Shown: positions 44,757-54,436, numbered from the stretch's first letter. The stretch is DNA of 64,000 bases from Pseudomonas sp. B21-048 (GCF_024748615.1 NZ_CP087168.1:2790001-2854000), one strand, 5' to 3'. Notes: a model not told the origin generated them from the letters alone. Numbers and translations: made by a program.

Positions 44757-46304
44757 ATGGATTTGCGAATGCCACTGAACGTCAAAAACCGCCGTAAACG
44801 TGGCATCCGGATCGTTGTGACTGTTTTGAGCGGATTGCTTCCGGTGTTGCTGGGAGTCGCCATTCTCTATCTGCAGGCTGAACGTACGCTCAAGCAAAGT
44901 ACCGAACTGACTGGCGAAGAAGCCGTTCGCCAATTCGAGCTGATGCTCGACAACACCGCGCAAGCGGCGCAAGAGCTATTGCCGCTGGCCGGCCAGAATT
45001 GCAACGACGTCAAACTGGCCTTGCGCGAACAAGTCACTCGCCGACCATTCGTGCGCTCAACCAATCTTGTATGGGACACCAACCTCTATTGCAGTTCGTT
45101 GTTCGGTGAATATCAGGAAAAGATCAATCCCGGTGATTACACCCAAGGCAAGCTTTGGCTCATGAACGGCAACCCGGTCACGCCCAATACCGCGTTGTTG
45201 GTGTATCGGCTGAGTGAAGGAAACCAGGGCGCATTGACCACGCTGGACGGTTATCACCTCAGTAACGTGCTGCGCCTGATCGGTCGAAAAACATTATTGT
45301 TGCTGCGAGTAGGCCCCCACTGGTTGTCAGCCGACGGCAAGGTCCATGACGATGCCCTGCCCGCCTTGCCCGTGGCACAAAATACTCTGACCTCCTCGCG
45401 ATATGCCTTTTCCGTAGCCGCAGGTTTTCCGGAAGGAGAAACCTGGCGTTACATGCGCAGTGAGTACCCACCGCTGTTCAGTCTATTGATGTTTTTCGGT
45501 GTGGTGTCCGGTTCGATCGGGCATGTGCTGCAAAAGCGCTCGATGTCGCCCAGCCGTGAAATGCAACGGGCACTGGAAGCAGCAGAGTTCATTCCGTATT
45601 TCCAGCCCGTGGTGCATGGCGACAATAAGCAGTGGTCTGGCGCCGAAGTGTTGATGCGCTGGCAACATCCAAAGGAAGGCCTGGTGCGCCCTGATCTGTT
45701 CATCCCGTTTGCCGAACATTCCGGGTTGATCGTGCCGATGACTCGCTCCTTGATGCGACAGACTTCCGCATTGCTGGCACCCTTGTCGGCGTCGTTCGAC
45801 AGGCCGTTTCACCTCGGCATCAACATCACCGCCAGTCACTGCCGGGATCTGGCGTTGGTCGAGGACTGCCGCGAATTCCTCAGCGCTTTCGTCCCGGGCA
45901 GCATCAACCTGCTGCTGGAGCTGACCGAACGCGAACTCATCGAGCCGACAGCCATCACTCTGCAATTGTTCGAGCAGCTTCACGCGCTGGGCGTGATGAT
46001 CGCGATTGACGACTTCGGCACCGGCCATTCAAGCCTGGGTTATTTGCGTCAGTTCAATGTGGATTTCCTGAAAATCGACCAGAGTTTTGTCGCCATGATC
46101 GGGGGGAACGCCCTCTCTCGGCACATTCTGGACAGCATCATTGAGCTCTCGGCCAAACTGGATCTGGGTATCGTCGCCGAAGGCGTGGAAACTGCGGAAC
46201 AAAGTGACTATCTGACCGCCCACGGCGTGAACTTTCTACAAGGTTATCTGTTTGGCCGACCGATGCCCGGCGCAGAATTCATTAGAGCATTAAGTGATCA
46301 TTAA
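44757..46304 (+). CDS. CSS-motif cyclic-di-GMP phosphodiesterase (EAL domain)
   Basis: A 515-residue membrane protein that should degrade c-di-GMP to pGpG. TM1 is at about 18-38. The periplasmic CSS-motif sensor (about 40-235) contains NLYCSSLFGE. TM2 is near 243-262 and the EAL domain covers about 270-510. Catalytic signatures are SGAEVLMRWQHP (the EVL form of EAL), INITASH, LELTERELI, IAIDDFGTGHSSLGYL, DFLKIDQSFV and IVAEGVET, so the metal-binding residues look intact. CSS-motif enzymes are redox controlled through periplasmic cysteines in studied cases; only the family relation supports that here. The ATG at 44769 is an alternative start. Confidence 0.9.
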   Translation: MDLRMPLNVKNRRKRGIRIVVTVLSGLLPVLLGVAILYLQAERTLKQSTELTGEEAVRQFELMLDNTAQAAQELLPLAGQNCNDVKLALREQVTRRPFVRSTNLVWDTNLYCSSLFGEYQEKINPGDYTQGKLWLMNGNPVTPNTALLVYRLSEGNQGALTTLDGYHLSNVLRLIGRKTLLLLRVGPHWLSADGKVHDDALPALPVAQNTLTSSRYAFSVAAGFPEGETWRYMRSEYPPLFSLLMFFGVVSGSIGHVLQKRSMSPSREMQRALEAAEFIPYFQPVVHGDNKQWSGAEVLMRWQHPKEGLVRPDLFIPFAEHSGLIVPMTRSLMRQTSALLAPLSASFDRPFHLGINITASHCRDLALVEDCREFLSAFVPGSINLLLELTERELIEPTAITLQLFEQLHALGVMIAIDDFGTGHSSLGYLRQFNVDFLKIDQSFVAMIGGNALSRHILDSIIELSAKLDLGIVAEGVETAEQSDYLTAHGVNFLQGYLFGRPMPGAEFIRALSDH

Positions 46305-46537
46305 CTAACCACTTTCAAGCATCGAAGCCACGAAGATGCGCACCAAATTGAATCAAAAGACTACTCTTGTTACATGAAGAAAAAGTCAGGATTTACTCTT
46401 GGCCAATTAACTACTACAATTTTTCATACCTGCACAGAACTGGCAGGTGAGCCATTATCACCGAGTCGCTTCAAGGCTCTTGGCTTATAGCTTTGTTTGC
46501 GGTTGGTATCAGCCAACACACTATTGGAGTAAAGATA

Positions 46538-46903
46538 TTGTCCAGACTCGCTGAATTCCGTGCAGCTGAAAAGGCCCTTCAAGAACAGCTCAAGCAGTTG
46601 GAATCGCTGAAGAACGATGCCGGGCTCAAGAAAGAAATCGAATTCGAAGAAAAGCTCCAGGGGCTGATGAAAACCTACGGCAAGGGCTTGCGCGACATCA
46701 TCGCCATCCTCGATCCGAACCCGGCGAAATCCAGCCGGCAGCAGGCAACAGCGCCCAAAACCCGCCGCGCTCGCGTGGTCAAGGTTTATCAGAACCCACA
46801 CACCGGTGAACTGATTGAAACCAAGGGTGGCAACCATCGCGGCCTGAAAGCCTGGAAGGAACAATACGGTGCCACCACCGTTGATTCCTGGCTGCGTGGC
46901 TAA
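46538..46903 (+). CDS. MvaT/MvaU-type H-NS-like xenogeneic silencer
   Basis: A 121-residue nucleoid protein. The N-terminal coiled-coil oligomerisation region covers about 1-60 (LAEFRAAEKALQEQLKQLES, FEEKLQGLMKTYGKGLRDII). A basic linker with TRRARVVKVYQNPHTGE follows, then the DNA-binding end ETKGGNHRGLKAWKEQYG. Such proteins coat AT-rich DNA and repress acquired genes. Translation appears to start at TTG 46538, with GGAG 8 nt upstream; a longer frame exists but lacks a ribosome site. The upstream 234 bp are AT-rich, as is common for the self-regulated members. Confidence 0.9.
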   Translation: MSRLAEFRAAEKALQEQLKQLESLKNDAGLKKEIEFEEKLQGLMKTYGKGLRDIIAILDPNPAKSSRQQATAPKTRRARVVKVYQNPHTGELIETKGGNHRGLKAWKEQYGATTVDSWLRG

Positions 46904-46917
46904 GCACTCACGGTCAT

Positions 46918-46948
46918 AAAAAAAGCCCTGCAGATGTAGGGCTTTTTC
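46918..46948 (+). terminator. Terminator of the MvaT/MvaU gene
   Basis: AAAAAAAGCCCT, GCAGATGT, AGGGCTTTTTCAT: a 6-7 bp stem followed by a T tract, 15 nt after the stop. Confidence 0.9.
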
Positions 46949-47078
46949 ATGGACAGCGTCTAAATGCAACGATAGTCGCCGATCAACTCGTTACATATCG
47001 CTAAACTTTCTGCTTAATCCCTTTGGCTATCTAAAAAATGCTGGAAACGCTGAAATCTACTGATACGCAAACCTCAAA

Positions 47079-47603
47079 CTAAAGTTTCAAGCCGTTTCGA
47101 GCAGCCGCTATGTCGTCCTGACTTGCCTTATAAACCTCTGCCTGCCCCGCGTAGGAAAGAACATAGGCCTTATCGGCGTCTACCGCAGCGACCAATGTTT
47201 GAGACAGCACATGCCGACCGTTCTGCGTAATCGTGCAGGTAGTTTCCAGCGCTGATAGCCGGCTCAAGGTAGTCGGGTGAATTTTAGTGCAAACGCTCTG
47301 ATACCCACTCTGAAAAAAGTCCTTTTGCACCGACTTGCGCATTTCCAGCAACACACCTTCCAGATTCACTTGGTGACCGCTTTCCACTTGAGTCATGGTC
47401 AATTCCATCACCATCACCGCTGTACCGTACTGATCGTTTTTTACTGCACGCTGCCGGGAAACCTGCGGTTTGGCCTCGTCTTGCGCAACGACCTCGACGG
47501 TCCATCCACTTGGCCAGGTGATGACCGGAGTCTCTGCATGAGCACTGGTAACACCTGAAAGCAAACACATCAGGACGAACATCAATTGGCAGGATCGGAT
47601 CAT
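47079..47603 (-). CDS. Secreted DUF4946-type protein
   Basis: A 174-residue protein with a clear signal peptide (SCQLMFVLMCLLSGVTSAHA) and a mature part beginning ETPVITWPSGWTVEVV. The sequence QVNLEGVLLEMRKSVQKDFF and the two cysteines in SVCTKIHP and LETTCTITQ, likely a disulfide, fit the Pseudomonas DUF4946 family. Function unknown, presumably periplasmic. ATG 47603 is preferred for the best signal peptide; a GTG 12 nt upstream is possible. Confidence 0.72.
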   Translation of the reverse strand: MIRSCQLMFVLMCLLSGVTSAHAETPVITWPSGWTVEVVAQDEAKPQVSRQRAVKNDQYGTAVMVMELTMTQVESGHQVNLEGVLLEMRKSVQKDFFQSGYQSVCTKIHPTTLSRLSALETTCTITQNGRHVLSQTLVAAVDADKAYVLSYAGQAEVYKASQDDIAAARNGLKL

Positions 47604-47726
47604 TGCAATGAACACTCACAGATTGAGGGGCAAAGTCTGAGCCTCACCCGACTGCCAGGCAAGCCTGCGGTTTTGGTTTGGCGATGCCAGAGCCCTTGCG
47701 TATCATTGTGAGCTTTAGGGGAGTTC

Positions 47727-47765
47727 TCAATCAGTTTCCCCGCCGCGGCGGGGAAAACTGATTGA
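47727..47765. promoter_or_regulatory. 39-nt near-perfect palindrome before gloA
   Basis: TCAATCAGTTTCCCCGCCG meets CGGCGGGGAAAACTGATTGA with no loop; the only asymmetry is one extra A in the right arm. It lies 34 nt before the gloA start and ends in a weak CCCCCC stretch, not a T tract. It matches none of the REP families here. It may be an operator, a cruciform or a mRNA leader stem. Confidence 0.6.
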
Positions 47766-47799
47766 GCCCCCCTAGCCCCACTTGTTTTCCGGAGGGCCC

Positions 47800-48321
47800 A
47801 TGAGCCTGCACGAACTCAATACATTTCCCGGTGTGACCGCCCAACCCGACACCGCCACCCAGAAGTTCGTTTTCAACCACACGATGCTGCGGGTCAAGGA
47901 CATCACCCAGTCGTTGGATTTCTACACCCGCGTCCTGGGTTTCTCGCTGGTGGAAAAACGCGACTTCCCGGAAGCCGAGTTCAGCCTGTATTTCCTGGCG
48001 CTGGTCGATAAAAACCAGATCCCGGCCGATGCCGCGGCTCGCACCGAGTGGATGAAATCGATCCCCGGCATTCTCGAACTGACCCACAACCACGGCACCG
48101 AGAACGACGCGGATTTCGCTTACCACAATGGCAACACCGACCCTCGCGGCTTCGGCCATATCTGCATTTCGGTGCCAGATATTCGCGCGGCATGCGAACG
48201 CTTCGAAGCGCTGGGCTGCGATTTCCAGAAACGCTTGAACGACGGTCGCATGAAGAGCCTGGCCTTCATCAAGGACCCGGATGGTTACTGGGTCGAGATC
48301 ATTCAGCCTGCACCGATGTAA
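47800..48321 (+). CDS. gloA: Lactoylglutathione lyase (glyoxalase I)
   Basis: A 173-residue metalloenzyme that isomerises the methylglyoxal-glutathione hemithioacetal to S-lactoylglutathione. Metal ligands are visible in FNHTMLRVKD (His), GILELTHNHG (Glu), PRGFGHICIS (His) and GYWVEIIQ (Glu). The long loop with YFLALVDKNQIPADAAART between strands marks the zinc-type (human/P. putida-like) class, as opposed to the short nickel type of E. coli. ATG 47800 has GGAGG at 47791-47795. Confidence 0.92.
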   Translation: MSLHELNTFPGVTAQPDTATQKFVFNHTMLRVKDITQSLDFYTRVLGFSLVEKRDFPEAEFSLYFLALVDKNQIPADAAARTEWMKSIPGILELTHNHGTENDADFAYHNGNTDPRGFGHICISVPDIRAACERFEALGCDFQKRLNDGRMKSLAFIKDPDGYWVEIIQPAPM

Positions 48322-48337
48322 GCCCCACCGCAGAACC

Positions 48338-48368
48338 GATCGTTCCCACGCTCTGCGTGGGAACGATC
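48338..48368. repeat. Half element of the CGTTCCCACG family
   Basis: GATCGTTCCCACGC, TCT, GCGTGGGAACGATC: a perfect 14-bp stem. It is the outer palindrome of the compound repeats at 14821 and 33616, here without the inner GACGC pair. Confidence 0.88.
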
Positions 48369-48372
48369 AGAC

Positions 48373-48407
48373 ACAAAAAACCCCATGATCACTCATGGGG
48401 TTTTGTG
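48373..48407. terminator. Bidirectional terminator between gloA and ahpF
   Basis: ACAAAAAACCCCATGA, TCAC, TCATGGGGTTTTGTG: an 8-9 bp stem with A and T tracts between convergent genes. Confidence 0.9.
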
Positions 48408-48423
48408 TTTTCAGCGTCGGCGC

Positions 48424-49986
48424 TTATGCAGGCGCCGATGTGCGGATCAGGTGATCGAATGCGCTCAGGGAAGCCTTGGCGCCCTCGCCCACCGCAATCA
48501 CAATCTGCTTGTACGGCACGGTGGTCACGTCACCGGCTGCGAACACGCCAGGCATCGACGTTTCACCACGGGCATCGACGATGATCTCGCCGCGCGGCGA
48601 CAGCTCGATGGTGCCTTTGAGCCAATCGGTGTTAGGCAACAGACCGATCTGCACAAAGATCCCTTCCAGCTCGACAGTGCGCAACTCGTCCGACTGACGA
48701 TCCTTGTAGCGCAAGCCGTTGACCTTTTGGCCATCGCCGATCACTTCAGTGGTTTGCGCACTGGTGATCACGGTGACGTTCGACAGGCTGTGCAACTTGC
48801 GCTGCAACACCGCGTCGGCACGCAGTTGTACGTCGAACTCCAGCAGCGTCACATGGGACACGATACCGGCCAGGTCAATGGCCGCTTCGACGCCGGAGTT
48901 ACCGCCACCAATCACCGCCACACGCTTGCCTTTGAACAGCGGACCGTCACAGTGCGGGCAGTACGCCACGCCCTTATTGCGGTATTGCTGCTCACCGGGA
49001 ACGTTCATTTCACGCCACCGGGCACCGGTCGCCAAAATCACAGTCTTGGCTTTCAAAGAGGCGCCGCTGGCGAAATGGATTTCGTGCAGTTCGCCATTTT
49101 TGCCCGGCACCAGCTTGTCGGCGCGTTGCAGGTTCATGATGTCCACGTCGTACTGCTTGACGTGTTCTTCCAGTGCCACGGCCAGTTTCGGCCCTTCAGT
49201 TTCCTGCACCGAGATGAAGTTCTCGATGGCCATGGTGTCGAGCACCTGACCACCAAAACGCTCCGCCGCCACACCGGTGCGAATGCCTTTACGAGCAGCG
49301 TAGATCGCCGCCGAAGCACCGGCCGGGCCACCGCCGACGACCAGTACATCAAAGGCTTCTTTGGCGCTGATTTTCTCGGCCTGGCGCTCGATGCCACGGG
49401 TATCGATCTTGGCGAGGATTTCTTCGAGGCCCATGCGGCCCTGGCCGAAGTTGACGCCGTTCAGGTAAATGCTTGGCACAGCCATGATCTGGCGCTCGTC
49501 GACTTCAGCCTGAAACAGCGCGCCGTCGATGGCGACGTGGCGGATGTTCGGGTTCAGCACAGCCATCAGGTTCAATGCCTGGACCACGTCCGGGCAGTTC
49601 TGGCAGGACAGCGAGAAGTAAGTCTCGAAGTTGAACTCGCCTTTGAGCGAGCGGATCTGCTCGATCACTTCGATACTGGCTTTCGAGGGGTGGCCGCCGA
49701 CTTGCAGCAGGGCCAGCACCAAGGACGTGAATTCGTGGCCCATCGGGATACCGGCAAAACGCAGGCTGATATCGGCCCCTGGGCGATTGATCGAGAACGA
49801 TGGTTTACGCGCATCGTTACCGTTGTCGAGCAACGTAATCTGGGTGGAAAGACTGGCAACGTCTTTGAGTAATGCGAGCATTTCCTGGGATTTCGCACCG
49901 TCGTCGAGGGAGGCAACGATCTCGATCGGCTGGGTGACCCGTTCCAGGTACGATTTCAACTGGGCTTTAAGATTGGCGTCCAACAT
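48424..49986 (-). CDS. ahpF: Alkyl hydroperoxide reductase subunit F
   Basis: A 520-residue flavoprotein disulfide reductase that passes electrons from NADH to AhpC. The N-terminal tandem thioredoxin-like domain (1-200) has the active CQNCPDVV. The thioredoxin-reductase-like part has [20 protein letters not shown] (FAD), [13 protein letters not shown] (redox CxxC), [20 protein letters not shown] (NAD) and [20 protein letters not shown]. Length equals E. coli AhpF (521). ATG 49986 has AAGGA upstream. It is separated from ahpC by a terminator hairpin, so part of its expression may come from readthrough or a separate promoter. Confidence 0.95.
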   Translation of the reverse strand: MLDANLKAQLKSYLERVTQPIEIVASLDDGAKSQEMLALLKDVASLSTQITLLDNGNDARKPSFSINRPGADISLRFAGIPMGHEFTSLVLALLQVGGHPSKASIEVIEQIRSLKGEFNFETYFSLSCQNCPDVVQALNLMAVLNPNIRHVAIDGALFQAEVDERQIMAVPSIYLNGVNFGQGRMGLEEILAKIDTRGIERQAEKISAKEAFDVLVVGGGPAGASAAIYAARKGIRTGVAAERFGGQVLDTMAIENFISVQETEGPKLAVALEEHVKQYDVDIMNLQRADKLVPGKNGELHEIHFASGASLKAKTVILATGARWREMNVPGEQQYRNKGVAYCPHCDGPLFKGKRVAVIGGGNSGVEAAIDLAGIVSHVTLLEFDVQLRADAVLQRKLHSLSNVTVITSAQTTEVIGDGQKVNGLRYKDRQSDELRTVELEGIFVQIGLLPNTDWLKGTIELSPRGEIIVDARGETSMPGVFAAGDVTTVPYKQIVIAVGEGAKASLSAFDHLIRTSAPA

Positions 49987-50017
49987 ACGGGCGATTTCCT
50001 TTTTAATCATAAGACAT

Positions 50018-50054
50018 AAAAAAACGCCCGAGCGAATCTCGCCCGGGCGTTTTT
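50018..50054. terminator. Terminator between ahpC and ahpF
   Basis: AAAAAAACGCCCGAGCGA on one side and TCGCCCGGGCGTTTTTG on the other form a GC-rich stem with one mismatch region. In the minus direction it ends the ahpC transcript in a T run 60 nt after the ahpC stop. Confidence 0.85.
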
Positions 50055-50113
50055 GAGGGCGGTTGCAGCTTACTTAGATGCGGAAACCCGCCCTGATGAT
50101 GCGATCCACGGAC

Positions 50114-50677
50114 TTAGATCTTGCCGACCAGGTCCAGGGACGGAGCCAGAGTGGCCTCGCCTTCTTTCCACTTGGCTGGGCAAACCTGGCCTGGGTGAGC
50201 AGCAACGTACTGAGCAGCCTTGATTTTGCGCAGCAGCTCGGAAGCGTCACGGCCTACACCGCCGTCGTTGAGTTCAACGATTTTGATCTGCCCTTCAGGG
50301 TTGATCACGAAGGTGCCACGGTCAGCCAGACCGGCTTCTTCGATCAGCACGTCGAAGTTGCGAGAGATAGCGTGAGTCGGGTCGCCGATCATGGTGTACT
50401 GGATTTTGCCGATGGCTGGCGAAGTGTTGTGCCAGGCAGCGTGGGCAAAGTGGGTATCGGTAGAAACGCTGTAGATCTCGACGCCCAGTTTCTGGAACTC
50501 GGCGTAGTTGTCAGCCAGGTCTTCCAGTTCGGTCGGGCAGACGAAGGTGAAGTCAGCTGGGTAGAAGAACACGACAGACCACTTGCCTTTCAGGTCAGCG
50601 TCCGACACTTTTACGAAGTCGCCATTTTTGAAGGCGTCAGCTTTGAACGGTTTAACTTGGCTGTTGATGATAGGCAT
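50114..50677 (-). CDS. ahpC: Alkyl hydroperoxide reductase subunit C (2-Cys peroxiredoxin)
   Basis: A 187-residue typical 2-Cys peroxiredoxin that reduces organic peroxides, hydrogen peroxide and peroxynitrite. Peroxidatic Cys 47 lies in [15 protein letters not shown] and the resolving Cys in [18 protein letters not shown] and the C-terminal tail of the sensitive class are present ([14 protein letters not shown]). It is reduced by the adjacent ahpF product. An OxyR-like inverted repeat lies 103 nt upstream of its start. Confidence 0.96.
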   Translation of the reverse strand: MPIINSQVKPFKADAFKNGDFVKVSDADLKGKWSVVFFYPADFTFVCPTELEDLADNYAEFQKLGVEIYSVSTDTHFAHAAWHNTSPAIGKIQYTMIGDPTHAISRNFDVLIEEAGLADRGTFVINPEGQIKIVELNDGGVGRDASELLRKIKAAQYVAAHPGQVCPAKWKEGEATLAPSLDLVGKI

Positions 50678-50779
50678 CGATGACTCTCCGTCAGGGGTTA
50701 AGAAGTTGATGAGGTGAATCCTACCCAGTCGATCGCCGGTTGGCTCATTGGCAAACCTGATGCTGCTGATTGGTTTTCG

Positions 50780-50802
50780 CTATTAGCCGACAGTATTAAT
50801 AG
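50780..50802. promoter_or_regulatory. OxyR-like inverted repeat upstream of ahpC
   Basis: CTATTA, 11-nt spacer GCCGACAGTAT, TAATAG. The CTAT and ATAG cores are the OxyR half-site words, and the preceding ATTG-N7-CTAT (from 50769) adds a weaker half site. AhpC is a standard OxyR target in Pseudomonas, so this is a reasonable OxyR site; the full four-half-site pattern is imperfect. Confidence 0.5.
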
Positions 50803-50815
50803 AAGAAAACGTGAT

Positions 50816-51754
50816 CTACGGCGCCAACGGCTTTTCAGCGATGCGGGTCATCCCGAGAAACGGGCTGGCTTCAACATAGCGCATGGCCGACTTCATATCC
50901 TTCCAGCCCACGTAATTCATCAACGACTTCAAATCCCAACCGCTCTGATGAGCCCAGGTGGCAAAGCCCCGGCGCAAGGAGTGACTGGTGTAGTGCTCGG
51001 CCGGAATGCCGGCGCGTTCCAGCGCCTGACGCAACAACGGAATCACGCTATTGGCGTGCAAGCCCTCCTCGCTCAGATGGCCCCAGCGATCGATACCCCG
51101 GAACACCGGGCCGCGGACCAACGCAGCTTCAGTGATCCATTGGATATAGGCCTGCACCGGACACAAGCGCTGCAAGGCTGGCGTCTGATACGTCTGGCCA
51201 AGGTTCTCGCGATCGCTCTTGCTGCGAGGCAGGTAGAGGGTGATGCCTGAGCCGGCGCTGGCCCGCACATGTTCAATCTGCACGCGGCACAACTCATCGC
51301 TACGGAAACCGCGCCAGAAGCCCAGCAGGATCAGCGCCGTGTCACGTCGGGCCCGCAGCAAACCCGGTTGATCGCCCTGCGCCTTGGCGGTTTGCGCTTC
51401 CTGCTCCAGCCAGGCCACCACTTGCTCCAGATGCTGAAGCTGCAACGGCTCAGCCTGTTTTTCCTGGGCCGGGTGCAGCGCGCGAATGCCCTTGAACACT
51501 TTGCGCACCACGGGCGCCTTGGTGGGATCGGCGAAACCCTGACTGTTGTGCCATTGCGCCAACGCGGACAAGCGCAACTTCAAGGTATTGATCGACAGCA
51601 CACCTGCGTGAGCCACGAGATAGCGCGCAACGCTGTCACTGGTCGCCGGCAGGAACCCGCCCCAACTGACTTCAAAATGCTCGATGGCCGCGCGATAGCT
51701 GCGACGAGTGTTGTCGCGCGTGGCGGCTTGCAGGTAGCGATCCAGATCAGTCAT
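50816..51754 (-). CDS. Tyrosine recombinase (XerC/D-like phage integrase family)
   Basis: A 312-residue site-specific recombinase. An N-terminal SAM-like core-binding domain covers about 1-95 (YLQAATRDNTRRSYRAAIEH). The catalytic domain shows Arg in FWRGFRSDELCRV, Lys in LPRSKSDRENLG, His-x-x-Arg in SHSLRRGFATW and the nucleophilic Tyr in AMRYVEASPFLG. A Trp (VGWKDM) replaces the second His, as is common. ATG 51754 fits the domain start. No attachment sites, tRNA or prophage genes flank it. It is divergent from a KfrA-like gene and lies among housekeeping genes, so it looks like a resident recombinase and not the integrase of a present element. Confidence 0.85.
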   Translation of the reverse strand: MTDLDRYLQAATRDNTRRSYRAAIEHFEVSWGGFLPATSDSVARYLVAHAGVLSINTLKLRLSALAQWHNSQGFADPTKAPVVRKVFKGIRALHPAQEKQAEPLQLQHLEQVVAWLEQEAQTAKAQGDQPGLLRARRDTALILLGFWRGFRSDELCRVQIEHVRASAGSGITLYLPRSKSDRENLGQTYQTPALQRLCPVQAYIQWITEAALVRGPVFRGIDRWGHLSEEGLHANSVIPLLRQALERAGIPAEHYTSHSLRRGFATWAHQSGWDLKSLMNYVGWKDMKSAMRYVEASPFLGMTRIAEKPLAP

Positions 51755-51894
51755 AGGCTCAGTTCTCGAAAACGTACCGCTCTGGCGGGCGAAACCCGGA
51801 TTACAGCGCATCACACGGGGTAATACCAGTATATCCCGCATGATTAATCATAGAATTTTTAACTTTATCATTAGCATGGTACATTGCTTATAAT

Positions 51895-51908
51895 AGTGGT
51901 ACGTACCA
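51895..51908. promoter_or_regulatory. Palindrome between the recombinase and KfrA-like genes
   Basis: GTGGTACGTACCAC is a perfect 14-bp dyad, 24 nt before the KfrA-like start. KfrA proteins autoregulate through inverted repeats in their promoters, so this is the natural candidate operator. Confidence 0.6.
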
Positions 51909-51932
51909 CAGTATCAAATCGTAGGAGAACAC

Positions 51933-52952
51933 ATGGCACGTGGCGGCGTAAACAAGGCTCTGGTGCAGGCGGCACGCTCGGCAATCCTCGCCCGGGGCGA
52001 ACACCCGAGCATCGATGCGGTGCGGATCGAGATGGGCAATACCGGTTCAAAAACCACAATCCATCGCTACATGAAGGAGCTCGATGACGGTGTCGAGCCC
52101 ATTCAAGCACCTTCCGAACCTATCGACGATGAGCTGACAAGCCTTGTATCGCGCTTGGCGCTACGTCTGAAAGAACAGGCGCAAGAACCCATCGATCAGG
52201 CACGCGCACAGTTCGAGCAACAACGAAAAGAACTGGAAACCCAACTGCATGAGGCCCGCGAGGCCAATACCGAATTGCATCAGCAATACGAAATTCAAAG
52301 CCTGGCATTGACCCAAGAGTCTGCGGAACTGCAAGACACCCGCTCCATGCTGCAAACCGAGCAAACCCGCAACGCCGGACTGAACCAGGCACTGGCGGAT
52401 TACGAATTACGCTTGCAGGACAAGGACGAGCAGATTCGCTCACTGGAAGAAAAACACCTGCACGCCCGCGAGGCATTGGAACACTACCGCAACGCGGTCA
52501 AGGACCAACGCGAGCAGGAACAGCGCCGCCACGAAGGTCAGGTGCAGCAGATTCAGATGGAGTTGCGTCAGGCGCAGCAAAGCGCACTGGTACGCCAGGA
52601 TGAAATCACCCAGCTGCATCGAGACAACGAGCGCTTGCTGACTGAAAATCGCGGAACGCTGCGGGAGTTGAGCCTGTCGCAAGAGCAACTCAAGCACACC
52701 AACAGCCGACAAGATCAACTGCTGGAACAGGTCAACCGTATCGACAGCGAGCGCACCCTCCTCCAGGAACGCTTGCGTATTGCCATGCTGGAAAGCCAGT
52801 CACTCAAGCAGAACATCGACGAACAGTCGCACATCAACAAAGCGCTGGAAGTTGAACTGATCAAGTTGCAGGCAAGCGTGGATGAAAGCGCGCGCCTGGC
52901 CGCTGTCGTTGCGACAGGGCCAGACGCATCAGCCTCGCGTAAGGACGATTAA
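51933..52952 (+). CDS. KfrA-type DNA-binding coiled-coil protein
   Basis: A 339-residue protein. The N-terminal 60 residues ([40 protein letters not shown] helix-turn-helix) match the KfrA N-terminal DNA-binding domain. Residues about 65-320 are an almost unbroken, Glu/Gln/Leu-rich coiled coil ([20 protein letters not shown] and similar heptads). Plasmid KfrA proteins bind their own promoter and help partition plasmids. Here the gene is chromosomal and divergent from the recombinase, with an AT-rich 178-bp gap containing the short dyad GTGGTACGTACCAC at about 51895. The last 4 nt overlap the end of gor. Confidence 0.82.
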   Translation: MARGGVNKALVQAARSAILARGEHPSIDAVRIEMGNTGSKTTIHRYMKELDDGVEPIQAPSEPIDDELTSLVSRLALRLKEQAQEPIDQARAQFEQQRKELETQLHEAREANTELHQQYEIQSLALTQESAELQDTRSMLQTEQTRNAGLNQALADYELRLQDKDEQIRSLEEKHLHAREALEHYRNAVKDQREQEQRRHEGQVQQIQMELRQAQQSALVRQDEITQLHRDNERLLTENRGTLRELSLSQEQLKHTNSRQDQLLEQVNRIDSERTLLQERLRIAMLESQSLKQNIDEQSHINKALEVELIKLQASVDESARLAAVVATGPDASASRKDD

Positions 52953-54307
52953 CCCGCGACTGGCGTACGCATGGTGACGAACTCTTCGGCGGCCGTCGGA
53001 TGCACGCCGATGGTTTCGTCGAAATCGCGCTTGGTCGCGCCCGCCTTCAGTGCAATCGCCAGCCCCTGAACAATCTCGCCGGCATCCGGACCAACCATGT
53101 GGCAGCCCAAGACCTTGTCGGTCTTGGCGTCCACCACCAGCTTCATCAAGGTGCGCTCCTGGCATTCGGTCAGGGTTAGCTTCATCGGCCGGAAACGGCT
53201 TTCGAAGATCACCACATCGTGCCCGGCCTCCCGCGCCTCCTCTTCGGTCAGGCCGACGGTACCAATGTTCGGCAAGCTGAACACGGCGGTCGGGATCATC
53301 TTGTAATCCACCGGGCGATATTGCTCGGGCTTGAACAAACGTCGTGCCACGGCCATGCCTTCGGCCAACGCGACCGGCGTCAATTGTACGCGACCGATCA
53401 CATCGCCCAGGGCCAGGATCGATGGCTCTGCGGTTTGATACTGTTCATCGACCTCGACAAAACCTTTCTTGTCGAGTTTGACGCCAGTGTTTTCCAGCCC
53501 CAGGTTGTCGAGCATCGGACGCCGGCCGGTGGCATAGAACACGCAATCCGCCTCCAGTACGCGACCATCCTTGAGCGTGGCTTTCAGGCTGCCATCGGCT
53601 TGCTTGTCGATGCGCTCGATGTCGGCATTGAATTGCAGGTCCATGCCGCGCTTGGTCAGTTCTTCCTGCAAATGTTTGCGCACCGCACCGTCGAAGCCGC
53701 GCAGGAACAGATCACCGCGATACAGCAGCGTGGTCTCGGCACCCAGGCCGTGGAAAATCCCGGCAAACTCCACCGCAATGTAACCGCCACCGACCACCAG
53801 AACACGCTTGGGCAGCTCTTTAAGGAAGAACGCCTGGTTGGAACTGATCGCGTGCTCGTGCCCCGGAATCTCCGGGATCTGCGGCCAGCCACCGGTAGCA
53901 ATCAGGATATTCTTGGCGGTATAGCGTTTGCCATCGAACTCGACGGTATGCGGATCGACGATTTTCGCGTGACCTTCATGCAAGGCCACGCCGCTGTTGA
54001 CCAGCAGATTGCGGTAGATGCCGTTCAGGCGATTGATCTCGCGATCCTTGTTGGCGATCAGCGTCGCCCAGTCGAACTTCGCCTCGCCCGGGGTCCAGCC
54101 GAAACCTTGCGACTGCTCGAAGTCTTCAGCGAAGTGCGCGCCATAGACCAGCAATTTTTTCGGCACACAGCCGACGTTCACACACGTACCGCCCAGATAG
54201 CGGCTCTCGGCCACGGCGACTTTCGCGCCGAAACCGGCCGCAAACCGTGCAGCCCGTACACCGCCGGAACCGGCGCCAATTACATACAGGTCAAAATCGT
54301 AGGCCAT
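52949..54307 (-). CDS. gor: Glutathione-disulfide reductase
   Basis: A 452-residue pyridine nucleotide-disulfide oxidoreductase that reduces GSSG with NADPH. It shows [20 protein letters not shown] (FAD), the redox-active [34 protein letters not shown] (NADPH), [20 protein letters not shown] and the C-terminal [12 protein letters not shown] with the catalytic His-Glu pair. Its 3' end overlaps the convergent KfrA-like gene by 4 nt. With gloA and ahpCF nearby it adds to an oxidative and electrophile defence region. Confidence 0.95.
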   Translation of the reverse strand: MAYDFDLYVIGAGSGGVRAARFAAGFGAKVAVAESRYLGGTCVNVGCVPKKLLVYGAHFAEDFEQSQGFGWTPGEAKFDWATLIANKDREINRLNGIYRNLLVNSGVALHEGHAKIVDPHTVEFDGKRYTAKNILIATGGWPQIPEIPGHEHAISSNQAFFLKELPKRVLVVGGGYIAVEFAGIFHGLGAETTLLYRGDLFLRGFDGAVRKHLQEELTKRGMDLQFNADIERIDKQADGSLKATLKDGRVLEADCVFYATGRRPMLDNLGLENTGVKLDKKGFVEVDEQYQTAEPSILALGDVIGRVQLTPVALAEGMAVARRLFKPEQYRPVDYKMIPTAVFSLPNIGTVGLTEEEAREAGHDVVIFESRFRPMKLTLTECQERTLMKLVVDAKTDKVLGCHMVGPDAGEIVQGLAIALKAGATKRDFDETIGVHPTAAEEFVTMRTPVAG

Positions 54308-54389
54308 TTCTTTCTCCTTGGCAGGTCACCAGCATACCTGCGGGCGGCCTTTGGGCAAGCGTTGCAAACTATCTGGGGCCGGAAAAAGA

Positions 54390-54413
54390 AAAAGCCACCC
54401 GAAGGTGGCTTTT
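54390..54413 (-). terminator. Terminator of galU
   Basis: AAAAGCCACC, CGAA, GGTGGCTTTT: a 10-bp stem with a stable GNRA-like loop on one strand, 24 nt past the galU stop; A and T tracts allow use on either strand. Confidence 0.9.
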
Positions 54414-54436
54414 CAATACAAGCAGCTCAGGCGCTA

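Noticed and set aside
50816..51754. Integrase as evidence of a prophage or genomic island
   Set aside because: No phage genes, att direct repeats or tRNA were found, and flanking genes are conserved housekeeping genes.
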